Shown: positions 20,561 to 32,485 of the stretch, piece by piece | Position numbering within the stretch: position 1 is the stretch's first letter | Layout of the letters: every line of letters starts with the position of its first letter | NCBI RefSeq assembly: GCF_001294575.1 | Contig: NZ_CP012676.1 | Coordinates: forward strand, 4,004,001 to 4,068,000 | Length of the DNA: 64,000 bases | Source of the DNA: Pseudomonas versuta | Lineage (GTDB): Bacteria; Pseudomonadota; Gammaproteobacteria; Pseudomonadales; Pseudomonadaceae | Direction: 5' to 3' | Made by a program: the position numbers and the translations under genes | Notes under the pieces: model-generated | What the model saw: only the letters and a program-made list of their open reading frames with translations | Told to the model about the DNA's origin: nothing | Database searches by the model: none

Positions 20561-23214
20561 GACTTGGCCTTAGGTTTGCGCGCTCCGCCACTTTTGGCAG
20601 CAGGAGCGGTGCCCGATTTTGGCGGGCCTTTACGATGTTTGCTCGGCTTGGAAGGCTTGCCTGCATCTTTGGCAGGCGCCCCCCTACCCGACTTTCCCGG
20701 CTCTGATGTCCGACCGCCGCTTTTCGCGTCGGCCAGAAGCGCCTGCTTCAACTCACGACTTTTGCGCAGCTCGGCATTTTTTGCCGCAGCATCGCTCGGA
20801 CGATACGTATCGTCGGTTTTCTTGGCAGCCTTGGGCGCGCTGCGACGAGCGGCCGGGGCCGGCTCGACAGGTTTTTCCGTAGCCTTGGTGCCCGATTTAC
20901 CGGCATTTTTGGCAGCAGGTGCGTCAGTACCGCGATTTTTGCGGCCAATTGGCGCGCTGAGGGTTTTCTCAGCCATCTCAAAGTCGATTTTGCGTTCGTC
21001 GAGATCGACGCGCATCACTCGCACTTCAACGGTATCGCCCAAACGGAAGCTGCGACCGGTGCGCTCGCCCGCCAGGCGGTGATGCACAGGATCGAAGTGG
21101 TAGTAATCGCCCGGCAAGGCGGTCACATGGACCAGACCTTCAACATAAATGTCGGTCAGCTCGACGAACAGGCCAAAACCCGTTACCGCAGTAACTACGC
21201 CAGGGAAAGACTCGCCGACGCGATCCTTCATGAACTCGCACTTCAACCAGTTGGTCACGTCACGCGTGGCTTCATCGGCACGACGCTCGCTCATCGAACA
21301 CTGCTCGCCGAGCTGCTCAAGAATCGCTTCGTCGTACGGATAAATGCGTGCTTTCGGAATCGTCATCGCACCGGCACGGCGAACGTGCGGGGTATCCATT
21401 TTGGAATGGATGACGCTGCGAATTGCCCGGTGGGTTAGCAGGTCCGGGTAGCGACGAATCGGCGAGGTGAAGTGGGTATAGGCTTCATAGTTCAGGCCGA
21501 AGTGGCCCTGGTTATCAGCGCTGTACACCGCCTGACTCAACGAACGCAGCATCACGGTCTGGATCAGATGGAAATCCGGACGATCCTTGATGCTCGCCAG
21601 CAACGCCTGGTAATCCTTCGGCGACGGACCATCCTTACCCTTGTGCAGGCTCAGACCCAACTCACCAAGGAAGGCACGCAGCTTTTCCAGACGCTCAGGT
21701 GGAGGACCATCGTGAACGCGATACAGGGCCGGAATTTCGTGCTTCTTGAGGAATTCAGCAGTGGCCACGTTGGCAGCCAGCATGCATTCTTCGATCAGTT
21801 TGTGCGCATCGTTACGCGTGGTTGGGCGAATTTCGGCAATTTTGCGCTCGGAACCGAAGATGATTCGGGTTTCCTGCGTTTCAAAATCAATTGCGCCGCG
21901 CACATGACGAGCAGCCAGCAGCACCTTGTACAACGAGTAAAGTTGCTTGAGGTGCGGCACTACATCAGCGTATTCGCTGCGCAGTTGCTTGGCTTCGCTG
22001 GTTTTCGGCTGCTCCAGGATAGTGCTGACCTTGTTGTAGGTCAGACGTGCCTGGGAGTGAATCACCGCCTCATAGAACTTGTAGTCGGTCATTTCGCCGG
22101 ACTTGGAGATGGTCATCTCGCAAACCATGGCCAAACGGTCGACTTTCGGGTTCAGGGAGCACAGACCGTTGGATAACTGCTCAGGCAGCATCGGGATCAC
22201 GCGCTCAGGGAAATACACCGAGTTACCACGTACCTGAGACTCGGCATCCAGCGCCGAACCAATTTTCACGTAGCTGGAGACGTCGGCAATTGCCACGTAC
22301 AACGTCCAGCCACCCGAGAACAGACGCAGCTTGCCCGGCTTGGCTTCGCAGTAAACCGCGTCATCGAAATCGCGCGCATCTTCGCCGTCAATGGTGACGA
22401 ATGGCAGATGGCGCAGGTCGATGCGCTTCTCTTTGTCTTTTTCTTCAACTTCAGGCTTGAGCTTGGCGGCTTCTTTAAGCACTGCCTCAGGCCAGACGTG
22501 AGGAATATCGTAGGTGCGCAGGGCAATGTCGATTTCCATGCCGGGCGCCATATAGTTGCCCACCACTTCAAGCACATCGCCTTGAGGCTGGAAGCGCGGC
22601 GTCGGCCAGTGAGTAATCTTCACTTCGACAAACTGGCCAACCTTGGCGCCGGCGTTACGACCCGGAGTAACCAGCACTTCTTGCTGGATCTTCGGATTGT
22701 CGGCAACCACAAAGCCAATGCCGCCTTCTTCGAAGTAACGCCCTACGATGGTTTCGTGAGCTCGCGAAACCACTTCAACGATCACGCCTTCACGGCGACC
22801 ACGGCGATCCAGCCCGGAAACACGAGCCAGCGCACGATCACCATCGAACACCAGACGCATTTGCGACGGGCTCATGAACAGGTCGTCGCTTCCATCATCA
22901 GGGACCAGGAAACCGAAGCCGTCGCGATGACCGCTGATGCGGCCGAGAATCAGGTCGAGCTTGTCCACCGGCGCATAAGTACCACGGCGGGTATAAATGA
23001 GCTGGGCATCACGCTCCATCGCACGCAGGCGACGACGCAAGGCCTCGATTTGGTCTTCTGTAGTCAGACCGAACTCTTCTACCAACTGCTCGCGAGCAGC
23101 CGGCGAACCACGCTCGGCCAGATGCTGAAGGATCAGCTCGCGGCTAGGGATAGGGTTTTCGTATTTTTCCGCTTCACGTGCGGCCTCGGGATCGAGGGTC
23201 TGCCAATCGGCCAT
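20557..23214 (-). CDS. rnr: RNase R, 3'-5' exoribonuclease
   Basis: Processive exoribonuclease that degrades structured RNA, acting in rRNA quality control and tmRNA-linked decay. 885 residues: winged-helix N-terminal domain (about 20-90), cold-shock domains (about 80-240), RNB catalytic domain with the acidic DGEDARDFDDAVYCE cluster near residue 275, an S1 domain near 640-720, and a basic Lys/Ala/Pro-rich tail from about 730 to the end. Longer than E. coli RNase R mainly by the tail. The ATG at 23214 has only a weak AAGGTG upstream. Confidence 0.96.
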   Translation of the reverse strand: MADWQTLDPEAAREAEKYENPIPSRELILQHLAERGSPAAREQLVEEFGLTTEDQIEALRRRLRAMERDAQLIYTRRGTYAPVDKLDLILGRISGHRDGFGFLVPDDGSDDLFMSPSQMRLVFDGDRALARVSGLDRRGRREGVIVEVVSRAHETIVGRYFEEGGIGFVVADNPKIQQEVLVTPGRNAGAKVGQFVEVKITHWPTPRFQPQGDVLEVVGNYMAPGMEIDIALRTYDIPHVWPEAVLKEAAKLKPEVEEKDKEKRIDLRHLPFVTIDGEDARDFDDAVYCEAKPGKLRLFSGGWTLYVAIADVSSYVKIGSALDAESQVRGNSVYFPERVIPMLPEQLSNGLCSLNPKVDRLAMVCEMTISKSGEMTDYKFYEAVIHSQARLTYNKVSTILEQPKTSEAKQLRSEYADVVPHLKQLYSLYKVLLAARHVRGAIDFETQETRIIFGSERKIAEIRPTTRNDAHKLIEECMLAANVATAEFLKKHEIPALYRVHDGPPPERLEKLRAFLGELGLSLHKGKDGPSPKDYQALLASIKDRPDFHLIQTVMLRSLSQAVYSADNQGHFGLNYEAYTHFTSPIRRYPDLLTHRAIRSVIHSKMDTPHVRRAGAMTIPKARIYPYDEAILEQLGEQCSMSERRADEATRDVTNWLKCEFMKDRVGESFPGVVTAVTGFGLFVELTDIYVEGLVHVTALPGDYYHFDPVHHRLAGERTGRSFRLGDTVEVRVMRVDLDERKIDFEMAEKTLSAPIGRKNRGTDAPAAKNAGKSGTKATEKPVEPAPAARRSAPKAAKKTDDTYRPSDAAAKNAELRKSRELKQALLADAKSGGRTSEPGKSGRGAPAKDAGKPSKPSKHRKGPPKSGTAPAAKSGGARKPKAKS

Positions 23215-23375
23215 TAGATAGTTTTCACCTTGTCTATATGCGGGTTAGTTTGGCATACGCGTATTGAAACGGGAAATTTCGGACTCATACAGAGCCGTAA
23301 TAGCCCGTTCTGACGCACATTGCGGTCGCGTACTCGCCGTTCGCGAAATATTTTCACTATTTTTATGCACAACGC

Positions 23376-23404
23376 TTTACAGGTCAAAGGGTCGTCCGTA
23401 TAGT
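23376..23404 (+). promoter_or_regulatory. Sigma-70 promoter of tRNA-Leu copy 1
   Basis: TTTACA (-35, 23376-23381) and TATAGT (-10, 23399-23404) are 17 bases apart and followed by a GC-rich discriminator (GCGCGCC), as in stringently controlled stable-RNA promoters. Confidence 0.75.
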
Positions 23405-23441
23405 GCGCGCCATCGACAACGGCAACGACGTTGAAGATGAT

Positions 23442-23528
23442 GCCCAGATGGTGAAATTGGTAGACACGCCAGCTTCAGGTGCTGGTGACCGCAAGGTCGT
23501 GGAAGTTCGAGTCTTCTTCTGGGCACCA
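23442..23528 (+). tRNA. tRNA-Leu (anticodon CAG), copy 1
   Basis: 87-base class II tRNA with encoded CCA. Acceptor arms GCCCAGA and TCTGGGC pair fully. The anticodon stem CCAGC/GCTGG encloses the loop TTCAGGT, giving anticodon CAG, which reads CTG. The long variable arm (GACCGCAAGGTC) and the TTCGAGT T-loop are present. Identical in sequence to copy 2. Confidence 0.96.
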
Positions 23529-23567
23529 ATTTAGAGACGCAGATTAGTACAATCTGCAGACTCACAC

Positions 23568-23591
23568 AAAAACCCGCGAAAGCGGGTTTTT
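23568..23591 (+). terminator. Terminator of tRNA-Leu copy 1
   Basis: AAAAACCCGC, loop GAAA, GCGGGTTTTT: a compact rho-independent terminator 40 bases after the CCA end. A separate 7-bp hairpin (GCAGATT ... AATCTGC, 23539-23557) lies between. Confidence 0.9.
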
Positions 23592-23630
23592 GCATTCTAA
23601 GCCGCTGATTTATTAAAACTAAAACAGGGG

Positions 23631-23659
23631 TTTACAGAATCAAAAGCCCTCCGTATAGT
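23631..23659 (+). promoter_or_regulatory. Sigma-70 promoter of tRNA-Leu copy 2
   Basis: TTTACA (23631-23636) and TATAGT (23654-23659), again 17 bases apart with a GC-rich discriminator. The hexamers are the same as for copy 1 while the spacer differs. Confidence 0.75.
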
Positions 23660-23693
23660 GCGCCACATCAACAGCGGCAACGTTGCTGATACT

Positions 23694-23780
23694 GCCCAGA
23701 TGGTGAAATTGGTAGACACGCCAGCTTCAGGTGCTGGTGACCGCAAGGTCGTGGAAGTTCGAGTCTTCTTCTGGGCACCA
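23694..23780 (+). tRNA. tRNA-Leu (anticodon CAG), copy 2
   Basis: Identical over all 87 bases to the copy at 23442-23528, 252 bases downstream. Anticodon CAG in the loop TTCAGGT, encoded CCA, long variable arm. It has its own promoter and terminator, so the two copies are tandem transcription units and not one transcript. Confidence 0.96.
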
Positions 23781-23787
23781 ATTCAAG

Positions 23788-23818
23788 TTTGAAATGTTTT
23801 CACTGAAAACATTTCAAA
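23788..23818. repeat. 13-bp perfect hairpin in the 3' trailer of tRNA-Leu copy 2
   Basis: TTTGAAATGTTTT (23788-23800) and AAAACATTTCAAA (23806-23818) pair perfectly around a 5-base loop, directly after the CCA end and before the terminator. The trailer hairpin of copy 1 is unrelated in sequence. Confidence 0.8.
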
Positions 23819-23824
23819 TCTCAC

Positions 23825-23848
23825 AAAAACCCGCGAAAGCGGGTTTTT
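23825..23848 (+). terminator. Terminator of tRNA-Leu copy 2
   Basis: AAAAACCCGC, loop GAAA, GCGGGTTTTT, the same as the terminator of copy 1. Confidence 0.9.
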
Positions 23849-23940
23849 GCGTTTCCGTGGCTGGCAATCGCCCAAGCCCAAGCTTTCTATCCCCCCCCTC
23901 CTGCGACTATCGCCCCATCCTTGTGGCGCACTTGAGAAGC

Positions 23941-23959
23941 AATATCGTTTATTATTGTT
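23941..23959 (+). promoter_or_regulatory. Candidate Fur box upstream of the iron transporter genes
   Basis: The 19 bases AATATCGTTTATTATTGTT match the Fur consensus GATAATGATAATCATTATC at 11 of 19 positions and end 36 bases before the start of the iron-binding protein gene. The match is moderate and the region is AT-rich, so this is a candidate only. Confidence 0.35.
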
Positions 23960-23995
23960 ACAAGTTTTGTAGTACCCAAGCGAGGAACCCAGCGA

Positions 23996-25021
23996 ATGAT
24001 GCTCCGAAATACCCAGCTTGCAACATTTCTACTGCGTAGTTTGTCCATCGCAACTCTTGGCCTGACCCTGATCACTCCCGCCGCTCAGGCTGCCGATCCT
24101 GTAACCCTGACCCTGTATAACGGCCAGCACAAAGAAGTCGGCGACAATCTCGCCGCAGCCTTTGAAGCCAAGACCGGCATTCACGTCGACGTACGCAAAG
24201 GCAGCAGCAACCAACTCGCCAGCCAGATCGTCGAAGAAGGCGACCGCTCGCCTGCCGACGTGTTCTATGCCGAAGAATCGCCGCCGCTCAACAGCCTTGG
24301 CGAACAGGGCTTTCTGGCCAAGGCCGACGACAGCACCCTGCAAGCGCTACCCAAGGAATATGTGGCCGCCAATGGCACCTGGATCGGCGTGACTGCGCGC
24401 ACCCGCGTCGTGGCGTTCAACCCTGACAAGATCAAGGAAGAAGAGCTGCCCAAGTCAGTTCTGGATTTCGCAGGCCCCGAATGGCAAGGCAAAGTAGGTT
24501 TCGTACCTACCAGCGGTGCATTCCAGGAACAGGCCGTGGCCATTATCAAACTGCATGGCCGTGAAGCTGCCGAGGAGTGGCTGACCGGGCTACGCGCCTT
24601 TGGCAAGACCTACACCAACAACATGGTTGCGCTAAAAGCCGTCGAAAATGGCGAAGTGGCCGCCGTACTGGTCAACAATTACTACTGGTTCGCCCTGCAG
24701 CGCGAGAAAGGCAAGCTGAACTCAAAGCTGTACTACTTCACCGATGGCGATGCGGGCGGTCTGATTACCGTATCCAGCGCCGGCGTATTGAAGGCCAGCA
24801 AACATCCTAAAGAAGCCCAGCAACTTCTGGCTTACATGGCCAGCGAAGAAGGTCAGCGAGTGATCACCAACACCACTGCTGAATACCCGATGCGCAAAGG
24901 CATGGTCTCGGAACGCGGCCTCAAGCCATTTGATGAGCTACAACCGCCAAAAATCACTCCGGCCGACCTTGGCAACGCTGATGAAGCGCTGGAGCTTGAA
25001 CAAGATGTAGGCTTGCTCTGA
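23996..25021 (+). CDS. Periplasmic iron(III)-binding protein, FbpA/SfuA type
   Basis: Periplasmic receptor of a ferric iron ABC importer. The 341-residue precursor has a signal peptide ending after AQA (residue 32). The mature protein matches family 1 solute-binding proteins of the FbpA type: LYNGQHKEV at the start, YAEESPPLN near 91, and the adjacent tyrosines Tyr229-Tyr230 in VNNYYWF that coordinate iron in FbpA. AGGA lies 9 bases before the ATG at 23996 (a second ATG follows directly). Its TGA overlaps the permease ATG by 1 base. No ATPase gene follows; it must be encoded elsewhere. A candidate Fur site is upstream. Confidence 0.88.
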   Translation: MMLRNTQLATFLLRSLSIATLGLTLITPAAQAADPVTLTLYNGQHKEVGDNLAAAFEAKTGIHVDVRKGSSNQLASQIVEEGDRSPADVFYAEESPPLNSLGEQGFLAKADDSTLQALPKEYVAANGTWIGVTARTRVVAFNPDKIKEEELPKSVLDFAGPEWQGKVGFVPTSGAFQEQAVAIIKLHGREAAEEWLTGLRAFGKTYTNNMVALKAVENGEVAAVLVNNYYWFALQREKGKLNSKLYYFTDGDAGGLITVSSAGVLKASKHPKEAQQLLAYMASEEGQRVITNTTAEYPMRKGMVSERGLKPFDELQPPKITPADLGNADEALELEQDVGLL

Positions 25022-26574
25022 TGCTGTCTGCCGCCCAACCTGCTGGCTTCACCGTGAAACGTAAAAGGCCTTCGGTCTGGCTGTTGTTGCCCGTGCTGTT
25101 GCTGGTAGGCCTGAGCCTGTTGCCGTTGCTGTATGTCGGCACCAAGGCATGGCAGGCCGGGTGGGCACAAGCGGCGCACTTGTTGTGGCGGCCTTTTGTA
25201 TTTGACCTGATGCGCAACACGCTGCTGCTGATGGTGGGCGTGACCGTAACCTGCGCGCTGGTCGGCTTGTCGCTGGCCTGGCTGCTTGAGCGCAGTAACT
25301 TGCCGGGGCGACGCCTGTGGGGCGTGATCCTGTGCCTGCCGTTTGCCGTTCCGGCATTCGTCAGCAGCTTCACCTGGGTGTCCCTCAGCTCCAGCTTTGA
25401 GGGCCTGGGCGGCGCCATTCTGGTGATGAGCCTGTCCAAATACCCACTGATCTTCCTGCCTGTCGCGGCCACTTTGCGCAATCTCGACCCGGCACTTGAA
25501 GAGTCGGCCCGCACCCTGGGCCAGAATCGCCTGGGGGTGTTTTTCAGGATCACCCTGCCGCTGCTCTGGCCTTCGTTGCTGGCAGGCTCGTTATTGATTG
25601 CCCTGCATATGCTGGTGGAGTTCGGCGCGCTGTCGATCATCGGCCTGCAGACCTTCACTACTGCGATCTATCAGCAATTCGAGCTGTCGTTCAGCAACGC
25701 CAATGCAGCCATGCTTTCGGCAGTGCTGCTGGTGATGTGCCTTAGCCTGCTGTGGCTGGAGCTGAAAGTGCGCGGTAAAGGCCGGCACATTCGAATCGGC
25801 CAGGGCGCAGCACGGCGCGCCGAGCAAGTGCGACTGGGCAAATGGTCATTTTTTGGCCAGCTGTATTGCCTGGTACTGGCAATCATTGGCAGCGGGGTCC
25901 CGCTGGGCATGCTGGTGTATTGGCTGGTCAAGGGCAGCTCCGCAGCGTTCCCGATGGCAGCCATTGGCGAGGCGCTGCTCTCGTCCCTGTCACTGGCGCT
26001 GGGCGGCGCTGCCCTGTGCCTGGTGCTGGCAGTCCCCGTAGGCTTGCTGGTGGTGCGGTATAAAGGCCGGCTGGCCATCTGGGCCGAGCGTCTGCCATAC
26101 CTGCTGCATGCATTACCCGGACTGGTGATTGCCCTGGCGCTGGTGTACTTCTCGCTGCATTACGTGCCAGCGCTGTACCAGACCTCCGCCCTGCTGCTGA
26201 TTGCCTATGCCTTGCTGTTTTTGCCACTGGCGCAGGCGCCGATTCGCACGGCGCTGAACAAGGCCGCTCCGCAGCTTGAAGAGGCGGCACGCACCCTGGG
26301 CGCATCGTCGTTTTCGGCGTTTTGCCGGGTGACATTACCAATCATTTTCCCGGCACTGGGGGCGGCTTTCGCCTTGGTGTTCCTGGACGCCATGAAAGAA
26401 CTGACCGCCACACTGCTTTTGAGTCCGACCGGTCTTAATACATTGGCAACACAGGTTTGGTCCCACACCTCCAACATCGAGTTTGCGGCGGCGGCCCCCT
26501 ATGCGGCGCTGTTGATCCTGGTATCGGGGCTGCCGGTTTACCTGCTGACCACCAAGATGTATCTGAGCCGCTAG
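25021..26574 (+). CDS. Iron(III) ABC transporter permease, FbpB/SfuB type
   Basis: Inner-membrane permease of 517 residues with about twelve membrane segments in two homologous halves. Each half carries an EAA loop: EESARTLGQNRLGVFFRITLP near residue 160 and EEAARTLGASSFSAFCRVTLP near 420. This fused two-domain layout is typical of SfuB/HitB permeases, which need only one gene for the whole pore. Translation is coupled to the binding-protein gene through TGATG. The matching ATPase is not in the window. Confidence 0.9.
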   Translation: MLSAAQPAGFTVKRKRPSVWLLLPVLLLVGLSLLPLLYVGTKAWQAGWAQAAHLLWRPFVFDLMRNTLLLMVGVTVTCALVGLSLAWLLERSNLPGRRLWGVILCLPFAVPAFVSSFTWVSLSSSFEGLGGAILVMSLSKYPLIFLPVAATLRNLDPALEESARTLGQNRLGVFFRITLPLLWPSLLAGSLLIALHMLVEFGALSIIGLQTFTTAIYQQFELSFSNANAAMLSAVLLVMCLSLLWLELKVRGKGRHIRIGQGAARRAEQVRLGKWSFFGQLYCLVLAIIGSGVPLGMLVYWLVKGSSAAFPMAAIGEALLSSLSLALGGAALCLVLAVPVGLLVVRYKGRLAIWAERLPYLLHALPGLVIALALVYFSLHYVPALYQTSALLLIAYALLFLPLAQAPIRTALNKAAPQLEEAARTLGASSFSAFCRVTLPIIFPALGAAFALVFLDAMKELTATLLLSPTGLNTLATQVWSHTSNIEFAAAAPYAALLILVSGLPVYLLTTKMYLSR

Positions 26575-26586
26575 CAATCTGGAGAC

Positions 26587-26651
26587 GTAGGAGCGAGCTT
26601 GCTAGCGAGCTCTTTGGTGGTTGAAAAGCTCGCGAGCAAGCTCGCTCCTAC
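26587..26651. repeat. REP-type inverted repeat after the iron permease gene
   Basis: 24-base arms (26587-26610 and 26628-26651) complementary at 23 of 24 positions, starting GTAGGAGCGAGC. It lies between two convergent genes, the permease (plus) and the chemoreceptor (minus). Confidence 0.85.
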
Positions 26652-26665
26652 AGGTTGCTCGCGGT

Positions 26666-28600
26666 TTATGCCCTGAACTGCCCCAGGCTCGCTTTTAGCT
26701 GCGCCGCCAACCCGTCAAGTATCTGGCCGCTGGCGGTCGTTTCGTTGACCGCACGAGCTGCACGCTCAGCCTGGGCATGAATCACTTCAACCCGCCCACG
26801 CACCGCATGCGCGCCCTGGGCCTGATGCGCAGCAGCTTTAGTGGCATCCCCAATCGCGGCGTGCACCTGCTCAACCGAAGCCTGTACGGTTTTCTGCAAC
26901 TGAACGCTGCCTCGCAGCACTGCCAACCCCTCATTGGCCTGGCGCCCGGCCAGAGCAATCGCCGCTACTGCCTCCTTGGCCCCCTGCTGCAAGGCTACGA
27001 TGTGAGCCTGGATATCGCCGGTAGAGCTCTGCGTCTTGCTGGCCAGCGCCCGCACCTCATCTGCCACCACAGCAAAACCGCGCCCTGTCTCCCCTGCCCG
27101 TGCAGCCTCTATCGCCGCATTAAGGGCCAGAAGATTGGTTTGCTCGGCGATGCCGTGAATGACCGTCAGTACCACTTCAATTTGCTCACTTTGCTGGGCC
27201 AGACGCTCAATGACCTTGGCTCCAGCCCCAACCTGCCCGGCCAGCGCTTCGATCAGGCCGCCGACTTGTGCAGAGGTGCGGGTATTTTCATCAGTGGCCT
27301 GACGAATATCCTGCACCTGCTTGAGCGCTGCCTGCATCGCCTGACTTTCCGACTGCGCCGCGTCGGCCATGGTCGACAGCGCCTCCAGGCTCTGGGCCAC
27401 TTCATCACGCTGCAACTGGGCCGCAGCATTGGCCCCTGCATTACGCTCTGTCATAGCACCAATCTCGACCCCGGTACGCTGCGCCACATCACCTGCCTCA
27501 CGCACAATGGGCTGCAACTTGTCGATAAAACGGTTCACCGCCCCCGCCATATCGCCAATCTCATCCTTACTGTCCAGGCCCACACGCTTGGTCAGATCAC
27601 CCTCGCCTGCAGCCAGATCGTTCAACGCGGCAATCATCAGCAGCAATTTGTTGACCACCCGCCGCCCCAGCACCACAGCCAGCAACAGCAAAACACCCAG
27701 TCCCACAGTCGCCAGCCCCATGCCAATGCGCCAGCGCAAGGTGTCAGCCGCATCGCGAACGGTCACCGCGGTATTGGCCTGCATCTGCGCCGCTGCAGCC
27801 TGGGCTGATTCCAGACGCGCGCCCAGTGCTGCCGAGCTGTCTTTTGCCGCGCCCTGCAGGCTTTCATCCACCAAATGCTCACTGCTGACGATCAGTTGCG
27901 CAAAACGCTTATCAAGGGCCGCCAGATCCTTCTCGACCGAGGCCGTGGAAACGCCCATTAACACCTTGCCAATCTCAACGCCATTGGGGCTGATGGAGGC
28001 TTCGAGGTAATAAACCGCCGGGTCGTGCCGCGCCGCATCCAGAACTTTATCCAGGGCTCGCTCGCCCTTACCCTTCTCCAAAAGAGCTTTGTTGATCGAA
28101 TTTTCACGATTGAGGTAACGCGTCAGATGCTGTCCGGCAACGTCGTCATACACCACGAACAGCACGTTGGGATTGCGCTGGGCACGACGGGCGAAATCGG
28201 ACAATGTGGGCGCATCATTGTCCCAGATGGCCCGTGGCGCTACAGCCGCCAGCAGTTGCGCCATATCATTGGCCGAATCCATCAGATTCTTTTCCAGTGC
28301 ATTGCGCAGCTGCATTTGCTCTTCTTTCAAGCGCGGCGCCAGTCCGGCCGTCAGGCGTTCGCGAGTGCTGGCAGACAACCCTTCAAGACTGCTCTTGACC
28401 TCACGCCCGGCCTGCTCCAGCTCGCCCGTGAGCTTTTGACTGTCCGCCCCCAGGCGCACATCCAGATCAGACTCAAGGGCCGTCACTGTGCTCCGCGTCA
28501 GTGCAACAGCCACCAGCACCTGCACCAAGAGAGCGATACCTAGGGTAACGAATACAGGCCGCAATAGACGACTTCGTAACAGTGAGAGCACGGCAGACAC
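26666..28600 (-). CDS. Methyl-accepting chemotaxis protein
   Basis: Transmembrane chemoreceptor of 644 residues. Membrane segment 1 is at about 14-36 and segment 2 at about 292-312; between them lies a periplasmic sensor of some 250 residues with a PAS/Cache-like segment ([28 protein letters not shown]). A HAMP domain follows (about 313-366), then a coiled-coil signalling domain whose CheA/CheW-contacting tip [19 protein letters not shown] is at about 486-504. The GTG at 28600 has GGAGGGG 6 bases upstream and is preferred to the GTG at 28615. The ligand cannot be told from sequence. It is monocistronic, downstream of purA. Confidence 0.92.
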   Translation of the reverse strand: MSAVLSLLRSRLLRPVFVTLGIALLVQVLVAVALTRSTVTALESDLDVRLGADSQKLTGELEQAGREVKSSLEGLSASTRERLTAGLAPRLKEEQMQLRNALEKNLMDSANDMAQLLAAVAPRAIWDNDAPTLSDFARRAQRNPNVLFVVYDDVAGQHLTRYLNRENSINKALLEKGKGERALDKVLDAARHDPAVYYLEASISPNGVEIGKVLMGVSTASVEKDLAALDKRFAQLIVSSEHLVDESLQGAAKDSSAALGARLESAQAAAAQMQANTAVTVRDAADTLRWRIGMGLATVGLGVLLLLAVVLGRRVVNKLLLMIAALNDLAAGEGDLTKRVGLDSKDEIGDMAGAVNRFIDKLQPIVREAGDVAQRTGVEIGAMTERNAGANAAAQLQRDEVAQSLEALSTMADAAQSESQAMQAALKQVQDIRQATDENTRTSAQVGGLIEALAGQVGAGAKVIERLAQQSEQIEVVLTVIHGIAEQTNLLALNAAIEAARAGETGRGFAVVADEVRALASKTQSSTGDIQAHIVALQQGAKEAVAAIALAGRQANEGLAVLRGSVQLQKTVQASVEQVHAAIGDATKAAAHQAQGAHAVRGRVEVIHAQAERAARAVNETTASGQILDGLAAQLKASLGQFRA

Positions 28601-28689
28601 AGAAAACCCCTCCACAGCGGTGCCACTATATTGATGGCACCTTAATGGCTATTTCACAGCAAGGGTCGTGCCGCACGACAGGCAGAAAC

Positions 28690-28717
28690 AACAAAGGGCC
28701 CCGAGGGGCCCTTTGTT
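28690..28717 (-). terminator. Rho-independent terminator after purA
   Basis: AACAAAGGGCCCC and GGGGCCCTTTGTT form a long GC-rich stem, followed on the minus strand by GTTTCTG. It lies 15 bases past the purA stop. Confidence 0.8.
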
Positions 28718-28731
28718 TACATCAAAACGTC

Positions 28732-31268
<2,537 letters not shown>

Positions 31269-31442
31269 TACGCCATTCCCCTGTGATCCGGGCGGCCAGC
31301 CAGCAGGCGAGCCTTGAGTAAAGCAGAACGTGGCTGCGTCTTGAACGCGCACAGCAAAAAAGCCCAAAGCGACAGGCTCGCACATTCCTCGAAAAATCTG
31401 CCGACGTGTAACAGCCAGTCGGTCAATCAAACATGCAGACGC

Positions 31443-31466
31443 AAAAAAGCCGGGAATTTCCCGGCT
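31443..31466 (-). terminator. Rho-independent terminator downstream of hflC
   Basis: On the minus strand AGCCGGG, a short loop and CCCGGCT are followed by TTTTTTGC. It lies about 140 bases after the hflC stop and closes the hfq-hflX-hflK-hflC unit before hisZ. A further 10-bp hairpin (TGTATGAGCG ... CGCTCATACA, 31556-31583) lies closer to hflC. Confidence 0.85.
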
Positions 31467-31606
31467 GCCGCATCATACACACGTTTTCTAAAAGGATCAC
31501 CCCGCCAGGCAATTTGCCCGCCGGGCGGAGTGAATACATGCGCCAGATATTCATATGTATGAGCGAGCAAACCCGCTCATACAGTGACTAACTGGCGACG
31601 CGCCCT

Positions 31607-32485
31607 TTACTGCTGTGCCGGCTTGGATTTTTCCAGGTAGCGGAAGAAATCGCTGCTTGGGTCCAGAACCAGTACGTCGCTCTTGTTCGCAAAACTTTCG
31701 CGGTAAGCGCGCAGGCTGCGATAGAACTTGTAGAACTCCTGATCCTGGCCATAAGCCTTGGAGTAGATCGCGGAAGCCTGGGCATCACCATCACCGCGAG
31801 CCTCTTCGGACTGACGATACGCCTCAGCCAACAGCACGCGGGCTTGACGATCAGCGTCAGCACGAATGCCTTCTGCCAGCTCGTTACCCTTGGCGCGGTG
31901 CTCACGGGCTTCACGCTCACGCTCACTGCTCATCCGTTCGAAAACGCTGCGGTTTACTTCCTTCGGCAGGTCGATGGCCTTGACCCGGACATCAACAACT
32001 TCGATGCCCAGCTCTTTTTCAGCCATTTTGTTCAGCGACGCAGTCAGGTCAGCCATCAGCGCGTCGCGCTCACCGGACACAACCTCATGCAGCGTGCGCT
32101 TGCCGAACTGGTCGCGCAGACCCGACTCGAGACGACGCGACAAGCGCTCGTCAGCAACTTGCTTAAGACCGGAGGTCGCAGCATAGAAGCGACCGGCATC
32201 TTTCACGCGCCACTTGGCGAAGGCATCAACCATTACCGCTTTCTTTTCCAGCGTCAGAAAACGCTGAGTCGGCGCATCCAGCGTCATCAGGCGACCGTCG
32301 AACTTGCGCACCTGGTTGACGTAAGGAATCTTCACATGCAGACCCGGCGGAACATCGTCCTGCACCACACGACCAAAGCGCAGCATCACTGCACGTTCGG
32401 TTTGCGAAACGATGTAGAAGCTGTTCCAGGCAACAATCGCCACGACAACGGCAACAATAAGGGCGATCAGCGATTTATTGCTCAT
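31607..32485 (-). CDS. hflC: HflC, FtsH protease modulator
   Basis: Membrane-anchored SPFH protein that forms with HflK the large periplasmic HflKC cage around FtsH and modulates its proteolysis. 292 residues: one N-terminal membrane anchor (about 5-24), then the SPFH/prohibitin domain starting QTERAVMLRFGRVV, and a long Arg/Glu/Ala-rich coiled coil (about 170-245). Its ATG overlaps the hflK stop by 1 base (TGATG), so production in equal amounts is likely. Confidence 0.95.
   Translation of the reverse strand: MSNKSLIALIVAVVVAIVAWNSFYIVSQTERAVMLRFGRVVQDDVPPGLHVKIPYVNQVRKFDGRLMTLDAPTQRFLTLEKKAVMVDAFAKWRVKDAGRFYAATSGLKQVADERLSRRLESGLRDQFGKRTLHEVVSGERDALMADLTASLNKMAEKELGIEVVDVRVKAIDLPKEVNRSVFERMSSEREREAREHRAKGNELAEGIRADADRQARVLLAEAYRQSEEARGDGDAQASAIYSKAYGQDQEFYKFYRSLRAYRESFANKSDVLVLDPSSDFFRYLEKSKPAQQ

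Noticed and set aside
23442..23780. Repeat-spacer pattern that could suggest a CRISPR-like array
   Set aside because: Only two copies, each a full tRNA-Leu with promoter and terminator.
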